64,000 nucleotides of DNA from Lachnospiraceae bacterium (GCA_910575035.1 CAJTDL010000005.1:62001-126000), one strand, 5' to 3'. Positions 33,637-42,519 are shown, counted from the stretch's first letter. Notes: generated by a model not told the origin, from the letters alone. Made by a program: numbers and translations.

Positions 33637-34065
33637 CTAAATAGGTTGATTATAGACAATTTCATATTTTATACCGTCCAAATCTTTGAAAAATGTTGCA
33701 TAGTAATTAGAACCATGCTCCGGGAAAATCTGTGGAGAATGGACTATTTCTGCCCCGATAGCTTTGATTTTTAGATATAATTCATCAACTTCTTGTCTTG
33801 AAGTAACACGAAAGGCTAGATGATGAAAAGCCCCAGGTTTGCGTCTATGAACTATATCATTTCTAAATGCTGTTCGTGGAGAGCAGATTGCAAAGTCAAA
33901 GTTATCGTTCAAATACTCAACAACATATAAATCATGTTCTTGTATAATTGCGCTAACTTTTTTTGAAATATCAAATCCTATAATTGCTAAAAATTTGTCA
34001 TAAAAAGGCTCTGCTTGTTCCATATTTTTTACTGTTATTTGTATATGGTCTATAAATGGCTGCAT
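33637..34065 (-). CDS. VOC (glyoxalase/bleomycin-resistance) family protein
   Basis: 142 residues with one pair of beta-alpha-beta-beta-beta modules: FIDHIQITVKNMEQAEPFYDKFL at the N-terminus and AFHHLAFRVTSRQEVDELY in the second module, ending in FKDLDGIKYEIVYN. Potential metal ligands are His 6, His 79 and Glu near 137. Substrate unknown; members include glyoxalases, dioxygenases and antibiotic-binding proteins. It is 10 bases downstream of the DUF2087 gene and likely cotranscribed. Confidence 0.85.
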   Translation of the reverse strand: MQPFIDHIQITVKNMEQAEPFYDKFLAIIGFDISKKVSAIIQEHDLYVVEYLNDNFDFAICSPRTAFRNDIVHRRKPGAFHHLAFRVTSRQEVDELYLKIKAIGAEIVHSPQIFPEHGSNYYATFFKDLDGIKYEIVYNQPI

Positions 34066-34075
34066 AACTCCTCCT

Positions 34076-34825
34076 TTATTCTGTCAACCAATATTTTGAA
34101 CCGTCCTGGGTACGGTCCATAAATCCATACATAACCAGATAGCGTCTAAGGGACATATAATCATCAAAAATTGGTTGTAAAATTTGATTTACTTCTTTCT
34201 CATTGTATATTTTACCTTTTTCAAATTGCTCGGCTATTTTAGTAAGAATAACTACTTTTTTCTTTTCTTTTGGAGAAAAGGACTTCAAAACAAGCGGGGT
34301 TAAACTACTAAAAGAAGTTTCTAAAATATGCTGCCGTTCTTGTTCTGTTATCAAGTATCGGTCATCAACATAAATAGCGTGGTTGTGAATTGGTATGATA
34401 GCATTTTCTGAATGTGCTTTTTTCTCAAATATTTGTTCATATATTGCTAAATAATATTTTGCCTGTTTTGCTTTCTCACGAAATGTAAAACGCTGCCGAC
34501 GGATTGTAGCTTCTGTAACACCTAATTTTTTTGCCATTTCCTTATCTGGCATACCAGAAGCAAAAAGTGTGATTAAATCTTTTTGGTTTTGTGTTAGTGT
34601 ATTATATTTTGTATCAGAGGAGATTAGTTGTGACAAGTTACCTCCATGCACCATTTGAATATGCTTTGAAATAGCGTGTTCAGCCGTATAAAGATTATTA
34701 CCGATTGAAAAAATCTGTCCAACTTCAAAATGTTGCTCACAATAATTGCAGATGTAGGCATTATTATCTTTGTTATACCTATATCCTTTCTTTAGCTCGT
34801 CTAATGTAACTTTACTGTAATCCAT
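34076..34825 (-). CDS. DUF2087 transcriptional regulator with LuxR-type HTH
   Basis: 249 residues. The N-terminus has a zinc-ribbon-like CNYCEQHF and IQMVHGG; the centre (about 95-145) is a LuxR-type HTH: LTQNQKDLITLFASGMPDKEMAKKLGVTEATIRRQRF; the C-terminus (about 175-249) is DUF2087 (FSPKEKKKVVILTKIAEQF to YLVMYGFMDRTQDGSKYWL). I take the ATG at 34825 with GAAAGGAAG upstream. Its promoter is overlaid by a large palindrome (34870-34910), suggesting autoregulation. Confidence 0.86.
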   Translation of the reverse strand: MDYSKVTLDELKKGYRYNKDNNAYICNYCEQHFEVGQIFSIGNNLYTAEHAISKHIQMVHGGNLSQLISSDTKYNTLTQNQKDLITLFASGMPDKEMAKKLGVTEATIRRQRFTFREKAKQAKYYLAIYEQIFEKKAHSENAIIPIHNHAIYVDDRYLITEQERQHILETSFSSLTPLVLKSFSPKEKKKVVILTKIAEQFEKGKIYNEKEVNQILQPIFDDYMSLRRYLVMYGFMDRTQDGSKYWLTE

Positions 34826-34862
34826 GTTTTTTCTTCCTTTCGTTTTCTTGTTTTGCAAACTT

Positions 34863-34910
34863 ATTATATATTTGTTTATTGAATTTGTCAACGAAATTTA
34901 ATAAACAAAT
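34863..34910 (-). promoter_or_regulatory. Consensus promoter overlaid by an operator-like palindrome
   Basis: On the minus strand TTGACA (34891-34886) and TATAAT (34868-34863) have a 17-base spacer, both perfect hexamers. The inverted repeat ATTTGTTTATT (34870-34880) / AATAAACAAAT (34900-34910), extending inward with one mismatch, spans the spacer and -35. A repressor bound there would block polymerase. Confidence 0.8.
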
Positions 34911-35018
34911 AATTGCAGGTATAATTTTTATCAAATTGCACAACAAAAAGTATCTTGAAGTTATTCGGCTGGACGCATATAATTATACTGATAGAGGTTA
35001 GAGAAAGGGTGAATGAAG

Positions 35019-35222
35019 ATGTTAGAGTATATTTCTGCCCCGGAAGCGGCAAAAAAATGGAGGATTTCAGAAAGACGGGTGCAAAAGCTATGTGAGGAAA
35101 ACCGCATACCGGGCGTGGCAAAATTCAGCCGCTTGTGGCTGATGCCAAAGGACGCTGAAAAGCCCGCTGACGGAAGATACAAGAAACGGGGTGAACGCAT
35201 TGATAAAGATAGCGATATGTGA
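35019..35222 (+). CDS. Excisionase-like helix-turn-helix protein
   Basis: 67 residues. YISAPEAAKKWRISERRVQKLCEENRIPG is a MerR/excisionase-type winged HTH and FSRLWLMPKDAEKPADGRYK a conserved tail of a family often found on mobile elements and next to regulators. I choose the ATG at 35019 because the GAAAGGGTGA site fits it better than the ATG at 35013. Its end overlaps the response regulator gene by about 20 bases, so the two are coupled. Confidence 0.78.
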   Translation: MLEYISAPEAAKKWRISERRVQKLCEENRIPGVAKFSRLWLMPKDAEKPADGRYKKRGERIDKDSDM

Positions 35223-35922
35223 TGATGATAAAGAAGCCGTCAAATATCATGGGGATATTGTGAAAAACTGTCTGCACTCTTGCGGAATAGGTTATGAAAT
35301 TTCAACTTATACACAAAGCAGCAATCTTCTTTTTGATATTACAGACGACCATTTTTTCTATGATTTGATTTTGCTTGATATAGAAATGCCAGGAATAACA
35401 GGTATGGAATTATCTGAAAAGATCAAACCTCATTTGCCAAATGTAAAGATTATTTTTATCACGTCGCATATCGAATATGCGATTGACGCTTTTGAACTTT
35501 CTATTTTCCGTTATGTGCCAAAAAGCGACCTAACTAATCGGCTGGTGTCCGCTGTGGTAGACGCTGCAAAACTGATTGAGTTAGAGGGTGGCAAGGAGTA
35601 TATCATTCAAGCTGCCGGGCGCATGGAAAAAATACCGTACAAAGACATTTTCTATATCCAGCGTGACGGTGGAAAAAATTCTATGATATGTTCGCGTTTA
35701 GGAATATCGAAAGTTAGAAAAAGTTTGCAACAGGTTTTTGATGAACTGCAAGCACAGGAATTTATTTTCATTGACCGGGGTTATATCGTAAATATCATAC
35801 AGATTATGAAAATCAGTGACAGCATGGCATATCTCAAAAATGGTGAAACGCTTCCAATCAGCCGTTCCCATTTGCAGGAAGTAAAAAAACAGGTAAACAG
35901 GTTTTGGGGGGCGCATATATGA
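35200..35922 (+). CDS. LytTR-family response regulator
   Basis: 240 residues. Receiver domain (1-120) with IAICDDD, the phosphoacceptor Asp in LILLDIEMPG (about residue 58) and IIFITSH; LytTR DNA-binding domain (about 135-238) with YIQRDGGKNSMI, FIFIDRGYIVNI and LPISRSHLQEVKK. Like AgrA/ComE regulators. The start is probably TTG at 35200 (MIKIAICDDD), with GGGGTGA 5 bases upstream; a GTG at 35191 is an alternative. It pairs with the kinase gene that overlaps its end by 4 bases. Confidence 0.9.
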   Translation: MIKIAICDDDKEAVKYHGDIVKNCLHSCGIGYEISTYTQSSNLLFDITDDHFFYDLILLDIEMPGITGMELSEKIKPHLPNVKIIFITSHIEYAIDAFELSIFRYVPKSDLTNRLVSAVVDAAKLIELEGGKEYIIQAAGRMEKIPYKDIFYIQRDGGKNSMICSRLGISKVRKSLQQVFDELQAQEFIFIDRGYIVNIIQIMKISDSMAYLKNGETLPISRSHLQEVKKQVNRFWGAHI

Positions 35923-37208
35923 TGACTTGGTATCAGATACTTTCATTCTTTTTTACAAATGGATTGCGGATATTTTTAGGGCTGTATCTTGTTATAACAT
36001 TGCAGCAATTAGCTGGAAACAGGAAAAAAGCAAGCGTCATTTCTGTATGTGCAGCATCCTTTATTACCGTGCTGTCCTGTTTCCCCATTCAAAAATTTTA
36101 TCTGACGGGTATAGAAATAATTTTTGTAATACTGATTGCATATTATCTATACGCGGCACAGCCCAGGGTGAGCCTGTTTCTCATTTTCTTTTATGAAATA
36201 GCGGTTGCTTTGTGGGAATTTATTCTATCGGCTGGGCTGGGGGTTATCTTTCAATCAGACCGTTTTCTTGATATGCGGTCAAATGGATATATAGCGGCAG
36301 TTTGGATTGTCCGGCTTTTTATGCTGGGAATTGCCTTTCTTACTGTGAAATCGCATAAAAGAAATGAAAATCTATCACCACGGGTAATAGCCGGAGTTGC
36401 AATAGCCGGTTTGCTGGGAGCCGTTCTTTTATCCGGGCAGAATACCATACCCATAAGTGACGATAGGCTGACAACTTGGATTATCTTCTCAATGCTAATT
36501 CTTGTAGCAATCTTATTTTTCAACCTTAACCGCCAATATGAAATGGAAAAAAAGATCATGCTGCTTGAAAAAGAAAAAAATGCGTTATTGGAGCATGACT
36601 ATCAGACCCTTAAAAATGTTTATGCTGCTAATGCAAAATTGTTCCATGACTTCCAAAATCATATTGATGTAGTGTATCACTATCTGTTAAAGAACCATAC
36701 AACGGAAGCCGCCCATTACATTGAAAATCTGCGTTCTCCAATACGGGAAATTACACAGACAGCATGGGTGGGCGACGAAGCCGTAGACTATCTAATCAAC
36801 AGCAAGATTGCCCTTGCTGCTTCCCAAAATATACAGGTAGGTACAAACATTGAATTTCCACGCCGCACCAATATACAAAGTGTTGACTTAGTTGCGATTT
36901 TAGGTAATCTTTTGGATAATGCCCTTGAAGCGATAGAAAATGAGGAAGATAGATTTCGCTTTGTCAATTTAACAATCCGCCGCATAAATGATATGCTGGT
37001 TATCAAGGTGGAAAACGGGTGCAGTGCTGCACCTACCGAAATGAACGGAAGTTTGCAGACTTCCAAAGCAGATAAAACTTTGCATGGCTGGGGACTTCAA
37101 AGCGTCCGTGCCGCTGCTGAACGCTATGACGGGACTATCGAAACAGAATACAGCGATCAGATATTCCGCGCTGTTGTCACATTATCTTTTGAAGCAGTAA
37201 AGGCATAA
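35919..37208 (+). CDS. GHKL-type sensor histidine kinase (AgrC-like)
   Basis: 429 residues. Six or so N-terminal membrane segments (1-190) are followed by a coiled coil (QYEMEKKIMLLEKEKNALLEHDYQ) and a kinase module. The phosphoacceptor region is LFHDFQNHID (about residues 248-257) and the ATPase has GNLLDNALEAIENEE and GWGLQSVRAAAERYDG. This architecture is typical of peptide-sensing AgrC/ComD kinases; the ligand is unknown and no autoinducer precursor is evident. The ATG at 35919 overlaps the regulator stop. Confidence 0.9.
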   Translation: MMTWYQILSFFFTNGLRIFLGLYLVITLQQLAGNRKKASVISVCAASFITVLSCFPIQKFYLTGIEIIFVILIAYYLYAAQPRVSLFLIFFYEIAVALWEFILSAGLGVIFQSDRFLDMRSNGYIAAVWIVRLFMLGIAFLTVKSHKRNENLSPRVIAGVAIAGLLGAVLLSGQNTIPISDDRLTTWIIFSMLILVAILFFNLNRQYEMEKKIMLLEKEKNALLEHDYQTLKNVYAANAKLFHDFQNHIDVVYHYLLKNHTTEAAHYIENLRSPIREITQTAWVGDEAVDYLINSKIALAASQNIQVGTNIEFPRRTNIQSVDLVAILGNLLDNALEAIENEEDRFRFVNLTIRRINDMLVIKVENGCSAAPTEMNGSLQTSKADKTLHGWGLQSVRAAAERYDGTIETEYSDQIFRAVVTLSFEAVKA

Positions 37209-37220
37209 TCAATCTATCGG

Positions 37221-37255
37221 GAAAGCAGACCGTCCATGCTGGCGGCCTGCTTTTT
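37221..37255 (+). terminator. Intrinsic terminator after the two-component genes
   Basis: AAAGCAG with inner CCG and CC pairs against GG, CGG and CTGCTTT, then TTTC. It separates the regulator/kinase transcript from the ABC transporter transcript. Confidence 0.7.
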
Positions 37256-37283
37256 CATGGACAAAAACCTACCGATTATGGAC

Positions 37284-37305
37284 AAAGCGGAAGAAATGTC
37301 GCTTT
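37284..37305 (+). promoter_or_regulatory. Possible regulator site upstream of the ABC operon
   Basis: AAAGCG (37284-37289) and CGCTTT (37300-37305) form an inverted repeat just before TATGCT/TATGAC (near 37311-37321), a plausible -10. No good -35 is present, as is usual for activator-dependent LytTR promoters. Confidence 0.4.
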
Positions 37306-37363
37306 TGCAGTATGCTATGACTGTAACAGAAACTTACACACAAAACGAAATGGAGGTTATCTT

Positions 37364-37540
37364 ATGCGTCATTTTTATTTTCGATTGATTTTGGGTATTG
37401 TCTGGCTGGCTGCTGCGGCTGTTAGTGCCGTGAAAGCAAATATTTCATTTGCCGCCCTGTATGCCTCGCTGGGTATCGTATTTCTATGGTCTGCTTATTC
37501 AATTTGGAAAAAGGAAAAGGACAAATACAAGCGGGGGTAA
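37364..37540 (+). CDS. Small two-segment membrane protein, 58 residues
   Basis: Starts MRHFYFRLILGIVWLAAA and ends SAYSIWKKEKDKYKRG; two hydrophobic segments (about 7-25 and 30-47) and a basic tail. TGGAGG lies 8 bases before the ATG. It is the first gene of the ABC operon, 4 bases ahead of the ATP-binding gene. Too short for common gene-calling cutoffs. Function unknown; small membrane subunits of this sort may belong to the transporter. Confidence 0.75.
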   Translation: MRHFYFRLILGIVWLAAAAVSAVKANISFAALYASLGIVFLWSAYSIWKKEKDKYKRG

Positions 37541-37544
37541 CATA

Positions 37545-38243
37545 ATGAACAATGGGAAAATGCTTGTCCTTAATGATTTGAATGTGTGGTATACGCCGGG
37601 GAAACCTGTTCTTGAAAAATTATCTATGGAGCTGGGAACGAATGAAGTGATAGGACTGATTGGATTGAACGGAGCGGGCAAGACCACTTTTATCAAAACG
37701 CTTTCCGGGCTGCTTAACACTTTTCATGTGAAAGCTGCTTGGTGGCAGGGAAAACCGCTTCTATTCCGTGACCGGGAATTTAAGGAAGAACGGTATGTTG
37801 TTTTTGCCGAAGATCATTCATTTCAGTTTTTTACGTTCCGCGAGTATGCTTCCTATGTGGCAGCGTCTTACGGCAGGAAGTTATCTGATATTGATGAATT
37901 GATATATGGTTTTCGCTTTGAAGAATACACTGATGTTTTGCTGAAAGAACTGTCAACGGGCAATCTGAAAAAGGCTTATTTAATTACAGCCTTTGCTTTG
38001 AAGCCCAAACTGCTCATACTGGACGAGCCAGTGAATGGACTTGATTTTCAGAGTACCGAATACCTATACCAGCAGATCAGCAGCTATCGGCAATACGGAA
38101 CAATCCTTTTTTCGTCCCATATTCTTGAAAGTATCTGCCTTACGTCCGACCGGGTAGCGGTATTGGAACAGGGGCAGATAAAAAGGAGTTTTGCCGGACA
38201 GGAAATCAAAGCAGAGAAAATACGGGAGGTATTATCAGAATGA
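37545..38243 (+). CDS. ABC transporter ATP-binding protein
   Basis: 232 residues. Walker A GLNGAGKTT (about residues 37-45), signature LSTGNLKKA (an atypical form of LSGGQ), Walker B LLILDEPVNGLD, and the H-loop SSHIL. Divergent relative to BcrA-type ATPases. The ATG at 37545 has GGGGG upstream; the longer frame from 37449 overlaps the small membrane gene and is rejected. Pairs with the permease at 38240, which overlaps by 4 bases. Confidence 0.9.
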   Translation: MNNGKMLVLNDLNVWYTPGKPVLEKLSMELGTNEVIGLIGLNGAGKTTFIKTLSGLLNTFHVKAAWWQGKPLLFRDREFKEERYVVFAEDHSFQFFTFREYASYVAASYGRKLSDIDELIYGFRFEEYTDVLLKELSTGNLKKAYLITAFALKPKLLILDEPVNGLDFQSTEYLYQQISSYRQYGTILFSSHILESICLTSDRVAVLEQGQIKRSFAGQEIKAEKIREVLSE

Positions 38244-39457
38244 TTATTTTTCAAAACCTCGGGGAACAGCTTTTCGGCGCAAAGTATGAACGTGCTGTAA
38301 AAAGCCTTATTGCTTGCATTATCCTGTTTTTTGCTATCCATACCGCAGGAATTGAAATAGAGATTGCACCGTCTATTCTCTTGTTGACAGCTACGGCTTT
38401 TTCAATGGGTATCATGTGGCAGACTCTTAATTCTTCGGGAAATGCAGACCGTATGACCGGGCTGTTTATGCTGCCATTTCGGAACAGGGAAATGACGTTT
38501 TCACTTGTGCTGGCATTTACAAGCTATACATTGATTACCAAAACATTCCTTGTGCTGGCTTTGTTCTTTGCCGTACATGAATGGAGTGTGCTGCAAATTG
38601 CTGTATCTTTGATCTGTGCCTGTAATAGCTGTTTTTCGGCTGCTGCATGGTATACCATGAAAAAGAGAAAAATGTTTCTGCCTGTTTTCATTTTATGGGG
38701 TGGAGCGATTTTCGCGCCAATATTCCTTGTGCGGGAAACGGTGATTATTTGTTTTATTGCGTTTACAAGTATGCTCATTTCATTTTTAAGGTTACTGAAA
38801 GCAGACGCTTACGTTTTCTATCACCCAGTATCAGCAAAACTTCTAATCAAACACACAAAAGGGACAGGAAGCATATTTTTATATTTGCTGCGTTATCTGA
38901 TAACAAACAAAAACTATCTTTTGAATACTGCCGGATTATGCGTAATCGCTGGTGTTATGCCATTCATATTAGGGCAATTTGAGGGAGTAAATGTTATGCC
39001 GCTGGGGTTTGCCGTTCTATGCCTGAATACCCCAATCTGTATATTGCTTTCCTGTGATCCTGGTTTAGAGCAGGCAGTCCGAACACTACCGGGACAGGCA
39101 AAACGCTTTTGCACGAATTATTGTTTTTTTATCTTTTCTGTCAATATGGCGGTAAATAGCGTGTATCTGATTAGCTGGCAAATAGGCAAAAGCGGCGTAA
39201 ATAGTACAGAAATCATTACTGCGCTTATAATCGCGCTGCAAAGTGCTGTTTTGTCTGTCCTGTTGGAGTGGTTTTGTCCCGTCCGTAACTGGAAGATTGA
39301 AAATGATTTATGGCACCACCCGCGAAAGTATATTGTACCGTTGATTATGTTTTTGGTTGCAGGGCTTATCAGTATGTGGTCTATAAATATATGGGTTTTG
39401 CTCTGCATTGTCATAGCTGAAGTTTTAAGCTTATCACTTGTCGTAAGGAGGATATAG
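38240..39457 (+). CDS. ABC transporter membrane protein
   Basis: 405 residues with about ten to twelve hydrophobic segments and no ATP-binding motif. No family name is clear to me, but overlap with the ATPase gene (ATGA) and the topology make it the permease. A Lys/Arg-rich loop (MKKRKMF) interrupts the first half. Could export a peptide or provide resistance to one, as kinase-regulated modules of this type often do (inference). Confidence 0.82.
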   Translation: MIIFQNLGEQLFGAKYERAVKSLIACIILFFAIHTAGIEIEIAPSILLLTATAFSMGIMWQTLNSSGNADRMTGLFMLPFRNREMTFSLVLAFTSYTLITKTFLVLALFFAVHEWSVLQIAVSLICACNSCFSAAAWYTMKKRKMFLPVFILWGGAIFAPIFLVRETVIICFIAFTSMLISFLRLLKADAYVFYHPVSAKLLIKHTKGTGSIFLYLLRYLITNKNYLLNTAGLCVIAGVMPFILGQFEGVNVMPLGFAVLCLNTPICILLSCDPGLEQAVRTLPGQAKRFCTNYCFFIFSVNMAVNSVYLISWQIGKSGVNSTEIITALIIALQSAVLSVLLEWFCPVRNWKIENDLWHHPRKYIVPLIMFLVAGLISMWSINIWVLLCIVIAEVLSLSLVVRRI

Positions 39458-39461
39458 TACC

Positions 39462-39683
39462 ATGAAAAATACAAAACGCTGTCCTAAATGCAGCTCACAA
39501 AATATTGTCCGTGTTCCCGATAACCAAAACCGACATGCCAGCGGGAACAATATTTATACTTCGACCTTTACATTGATGAAAAAAATCCCGGTTATACGCT
39601 ATGTCTGCTGTGATTGCGGATATGTGGAAAATTGGGTGGAAGCACAAAGAGAACGTGACGAGATCAAGCGCACATTTGGATAA
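39462..39683 (+). CDS. Small zinc-ribbon protein
   Basis: 73 residues with two CxxC pairs, CPKCSSQN at the N-terminus and CCDCGY at about residues 50-55, forming a presumptive zinc ribbon. Spaced 4 bases after the permease and 18 bases before the next ATPase, inside the operon. Such proteins occur in lantibiotic-type immunity loci and elsewhere; function unknown. Confidence 0.82.
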   Translation: MKNTKRCPKCSSQNIVRVPDNQNRHASGNNIYTSTFTLMKKIPVIRYVCCDCGYVENWVEAQRERDEIKRTFG

Positions 39684-39701
39684 TGAAAGGAGGGCTGCGA
39701 A

Positions 39702-40442
39702 ATGGAAAACATTATCCTGCAAACACACGGAATATCCGTGAAATACGGTAATTTCCTTGCTCTTGATGATGTAAGCATTAGTCTCAAAAATAAGCATATA
39801 TACGGCTTTATCGGTGAGAACGGCGCAGGTAAGACCACACTAATGAAAGTGCTGACAGGGCTGCTTTATCCGACAAACGGTGATTTTTCGCTGTTCGAGA
39901 AAAATAAACCGTGTGATATTCTGAAAATGCGCCGACATATCGGCAGTACCATTGAAGCTCCTGCCCTTTATCCGGAATACTCTGCTTACCGTAATCTTGA
40001 ATTGCAGCGTATCCTTATCGGTAATCCCGACAAGGAAATATGTGATAAGCTGCTTGGAATGGTGGGGCTGACCGAGGTTAAGGATAAGAAAGCAGGAAAA
40101 TTCTCTATGGGCATGAAGCAAAGACTTAGCATAGCAATGGCTCTTGTCGGTAAGCCGAGGCTGCTTATACTTGACGAGCCGATAAACGGTCTTGACCCTA
40201 AAAACATATCCGAACTGCGCAGCTTGCTCAAAAGGCTGAATGAGGAAAATGACGTGACACTGTTCCTGTCAAGTCATATCCTTAACGAACTTTATCTGCT
40301 TGCCACTGATTATTATATTATCCATAAGGGGAGGATAATTAAGTCGATCACCCATGATGAACTTGACAAAAAACTTTCCGTTACGGGGCAAAGCCTTGAA
40401 GAATACTTCCTTAGCATTACGGGAGGTGACAGCAATGTATAA
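39702..40442 (+). CDS. ABC transporter ATP-binding protein (BcrA-like)
   Basis: 246 residues. Walker A GENGAGKTT (about residues 38-46), Q-loop region, signature FSMGMKQRL, Walker B LLILDEPINGLDP, H-loop SSHIL. Closest to bacitracin/lantibiotic-resistance ATPases (BcrA, LanF type). AAAGGAGG before the ATG. It overlaps the following permease gene by 8 bases. Confidence 0.92.
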   Translation: MENIILQTHGISVKYGNFLALDDVSISLKNKHIYGFIGENGAGKTTLMKVLTGLLYPTNGDFSLFEKNKPCDILKMRRHIGSTIEAPALYPEYSAYRNLELQRILIGNPDKEICDKLLGMVGLTEVKDKKAGKFSMGMKQRLSIAMALVGKPRLLILDEPINGLDPKNISELRSLLKRLNEENDVTLFLSSHILNELYLLATDYYIIHKGRIIKSITHDELDKKLSVTGQSLEEYFLSITGGDSNV

Positions 40443-41130
40443 TCAGCTAATCATTGAAAAATACAAAGCGAAAAGATTTATTATCATGTATCTTGCGGCG
40501 GTTGTTCTTGCAGCAGCAGGATTTTTCCTTGGACTTCTTAAACTCCCGGAAAATCTTGATACAGCAACGGTGTTTTCTCTTTCGGTTTGCGATACATCTT
40601 TTATGTTTATCATTTCACTTGTTGCAGCTTGGTTTGCTGGGAATGATTTTCTAAACCGAACGATACATAATGAGATAAAGGTAGGGTACAGCCGTTTTTC
40701 AGTATTTATTGCAAGAACTATTACTACCGTTATCATGGCAGTGCTGCTTCATTTAACCTATGTTTTTGCAACAGTTATTGGATTTGCTGTTAAGTACAGG
40801 TTTGACACCAGTATATTTTCTGTAACGGATTTTGTTTGGCTGCTGGTTGTCATATTGCAGATATGTGCTAACATCTGTATCGTTATGTTTATTGTCTTTG
40901 CCCTCAGAAAAGTTACATTGGGAATAGCTGTAACAGTTGTGTTCAGCTTTGTGTCCTGCAATATCCTTAGAAACTTCATCAGCGAGAGTGTTTTCCGGCT
41001 GACATGTTTTAGCCTTGCACAAACGAGCGATAACAGAACACTTGCATTATCGGCGGTGTTTGCAGCAGCGGTGATTGTTATTTCACTGACAGCAACACAC
41101 TTAGTTTTCAGAAAAGCCGAGATAAAATAA
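40435..41130 (+). CDS. ABC-2-type transporter permease
   Basis: 231 residues, six hydrophobic segments; starts MYNQLIIEKYKAKRFIIMYL, continues with WFAGNDFLNRTIHNEIKVGYSR, a conserved motif of BcrB/LanE-like permeases. The GGGAGGTGACAGCA ribosome site lies within the ATPase gene, so the ATG at 40435 is preferred to the upstream ATG at 40354. With the ATPase at 39702 it forms a complete transporter, and closes the operon. Confidence 0.88.
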   Translation: MYNQLIIEKYKAKRFIIMYLAAVVLAAAGFFLGLLKLPENLDTATVFSLSVCDTSFMFIISLVAAWFAGNDFLNRTIHNEIKVGYSRFSVFIARTITTVIMAVLLHLTYVFATVIGFAVKYRFDTSIFSVTDFVWLLVVILQICANICIVMFIVFALRKVTLGIAVTVVFSFVSCNILRNFISESVFRLTCFSLAQTSDNRTLALSAVFAAAVIVISLTATHLVFRKAEIK

Positions 41131-41601
41131 GGATTTCAGCAATGACACTACTGTTATTTTCTTGATTATATCGGAGCATAGTCCATATTGAAAAATTATT
41201 AAATCTGCCGCACGACGGCAAAAGAAAAAAAGCCGTCGTACAGCAGAGATATTTTTACACGCCCATTGTCCTGGAAATATGCCTTTCTGGTAGGGCGCTG
41301 GCAGGTCATCCCCCACCGCTTGGGGTATTCGCTCATATTACGCAGTGTTATGGACTTGTGCTGAAAATATAATGCCTGAATTTTTTAAATAGACAAAATT
41401 CAAGATTATAAAGCATCCGTCCATCAAAGATGCTCTATCAATGCCAGTAACTTAAGGGATTGACTGGCAGGGGGCGGAGATGGATAAGAGGCTGTAAGGC
41501 GGTAAATTGATTCCTGTAAAAAAGCCCTGGCCCCACTCTGATGGACGCTTGGCCACCCCTGGTGCCAGTCATTAAATTACCTGACGGACGCTTAGCCACC
41601 A
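41131..41601. other. 471-base gap with repeats
   Basis: Contains the ABC operon terminator, an AGCATC/GATGCT inverted repeat (41412-41433), a TGCCAGT/ACTGGCA inverted repeat (41442-41469), and two copies of GA[C/T]GGACGCTT (41540-41550, 41583-41593) matching the element after lexA. A short minus-strand frame of about 40 residues across the terminator has no ribosome site. No gene called. Confidence 0.6.
41204..41247 (+). terminator. Terminator of the ABC operon
   Basis: TCTGC plus ACGACGGC pair with GCCGTCGT plus GCAGA around an A-rich loop; ATATTTTTAC follows. Confidence 0.65.
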
Positions 41602-42519
41602 TCAGCGGAACGCATATTCCCTTATTGCCCTTTTTACAGAGCCTAGATACGCCCTCCCAAACAAATTCAAATGGTTTAGCAAATGGTAAAGGTTATACAG
41701 CCCTTTCCTTTCCGCATACCCTTCCTGCATGTTCCCGGCCTCCCGATAGGCGTCATAGAACTTCTGCGGGAACCCGCCGAATAATTCAGTCATGGCCAGA
41801 TCTGCCTCCGCATGGCCTACATAAGCTGCGGGGTCGATAAGCCATGCCTTGCCATCTTTCCCTGTAACAAAGTTCCCTGCCCACAAGTCCCCATGCAGCA
41901 GTGAAGGGCGCTTCGGCTCCACAAGGATATCCCCCAATCTATCCAATAGCCTTTCCGCTGCCTTTTGGTCCTCTGCATCCAAATACCCAGATGCCTGCTG
42001 AAGCTGTGGCCTCAGCCTGCAGTCACGGAAAAAATCCACCCAAAGGCTACGGGCTGTATTCTTTTGCACCCCTGCCCCTATAAAATTGTCCTGCCAGAAC
42101 CCGAAGGCTCCTTCCGTGGTAAAAGCATCTGTATCTGCCAGATGCATGTCCGCAAGCTGATGCGCAAAAACCTCCCAATAATCTGCTATGCGCCCCTTCT
42201 CTTCCAAAAACTCCATTAGCAAAAAAGCCCCGCCCAGTTTGCCGCAATCCATCCCGCTGCAAAGAACCCGGGGAGTGCTGATTGCCCCTGTGCTGGCAAT
42301 GGCAGCAAGCCCTGCCGCCTCTGCCGTAAAAAACGGCGCATTTTCCTTTCGGTTCGTTTTCAGGAACACATGGGTCCCATCGGTCAGTGTCAGGCCATAA
42401 GCCTGGTTGATGTCCCCTCCCAGAACTTTGTCAGCCTGTGCAACTGCAGCCCTGTTCCCAAAGACCTCTGCCAACGCTTTATCCAGTGAAATATAATGCT
42501 TCGGTATCTCAAAAGCCAT
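41602..42519 (-). CDS. Fructosamine kinase family protein
   Basis: 305 residues of the fructosamine-3-kinase/aminoglycoside phosphotransferase-like fold, which phosphorylates ketoamines for deglycation or use. GGDINQAYGLTLTDG and FLKTN (ATP-binding Lys) form the N-lobe, LLHGDLWAGNF the catalytic loop (Asp about residue 207), LIDPAAYVGHAEADLAM the metal-binding DPA motif, and the C-terminal LYHLLNHLNLFG is family-specific. ATG at 42519 with GGAGGG upstream; the longer frame to 42642 is not supported. Confidence 0.93.
   Translation of the reverse strand: MAFEIPKHYISLDKALAEVFGNRAAVAQADKVLGGDINQAYGLTLTDGTHVFLKTNRKENAPFFTAEAAGLAAIASTGAISTPRVLCSGMDCGKLGGAFLLMEFLEEKGRIADYWEVFAHQLADMHLADTDAFTTEGAFGFWQDNFIGAGVQKNTARSLWVDFFRDCRLRPQLQQASGYLDAEDQKAAERLLDRLGDILVEPKRPSLLHGDLWAGNFVTGKDGKAWLIDPAAYVGHAEADLAMTELFGGFPQKFYDAYREAGNMQEGYAERKGLYNLYHLLNHLNLFGRAYLGSVKRAIREYAFR

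Noticed and set aside
41200-41340. About 40-residue minus-strand frame across the ABC operon terminator
   Set aside because: No ribosome site and part of it is the terminator stem; likely chance.
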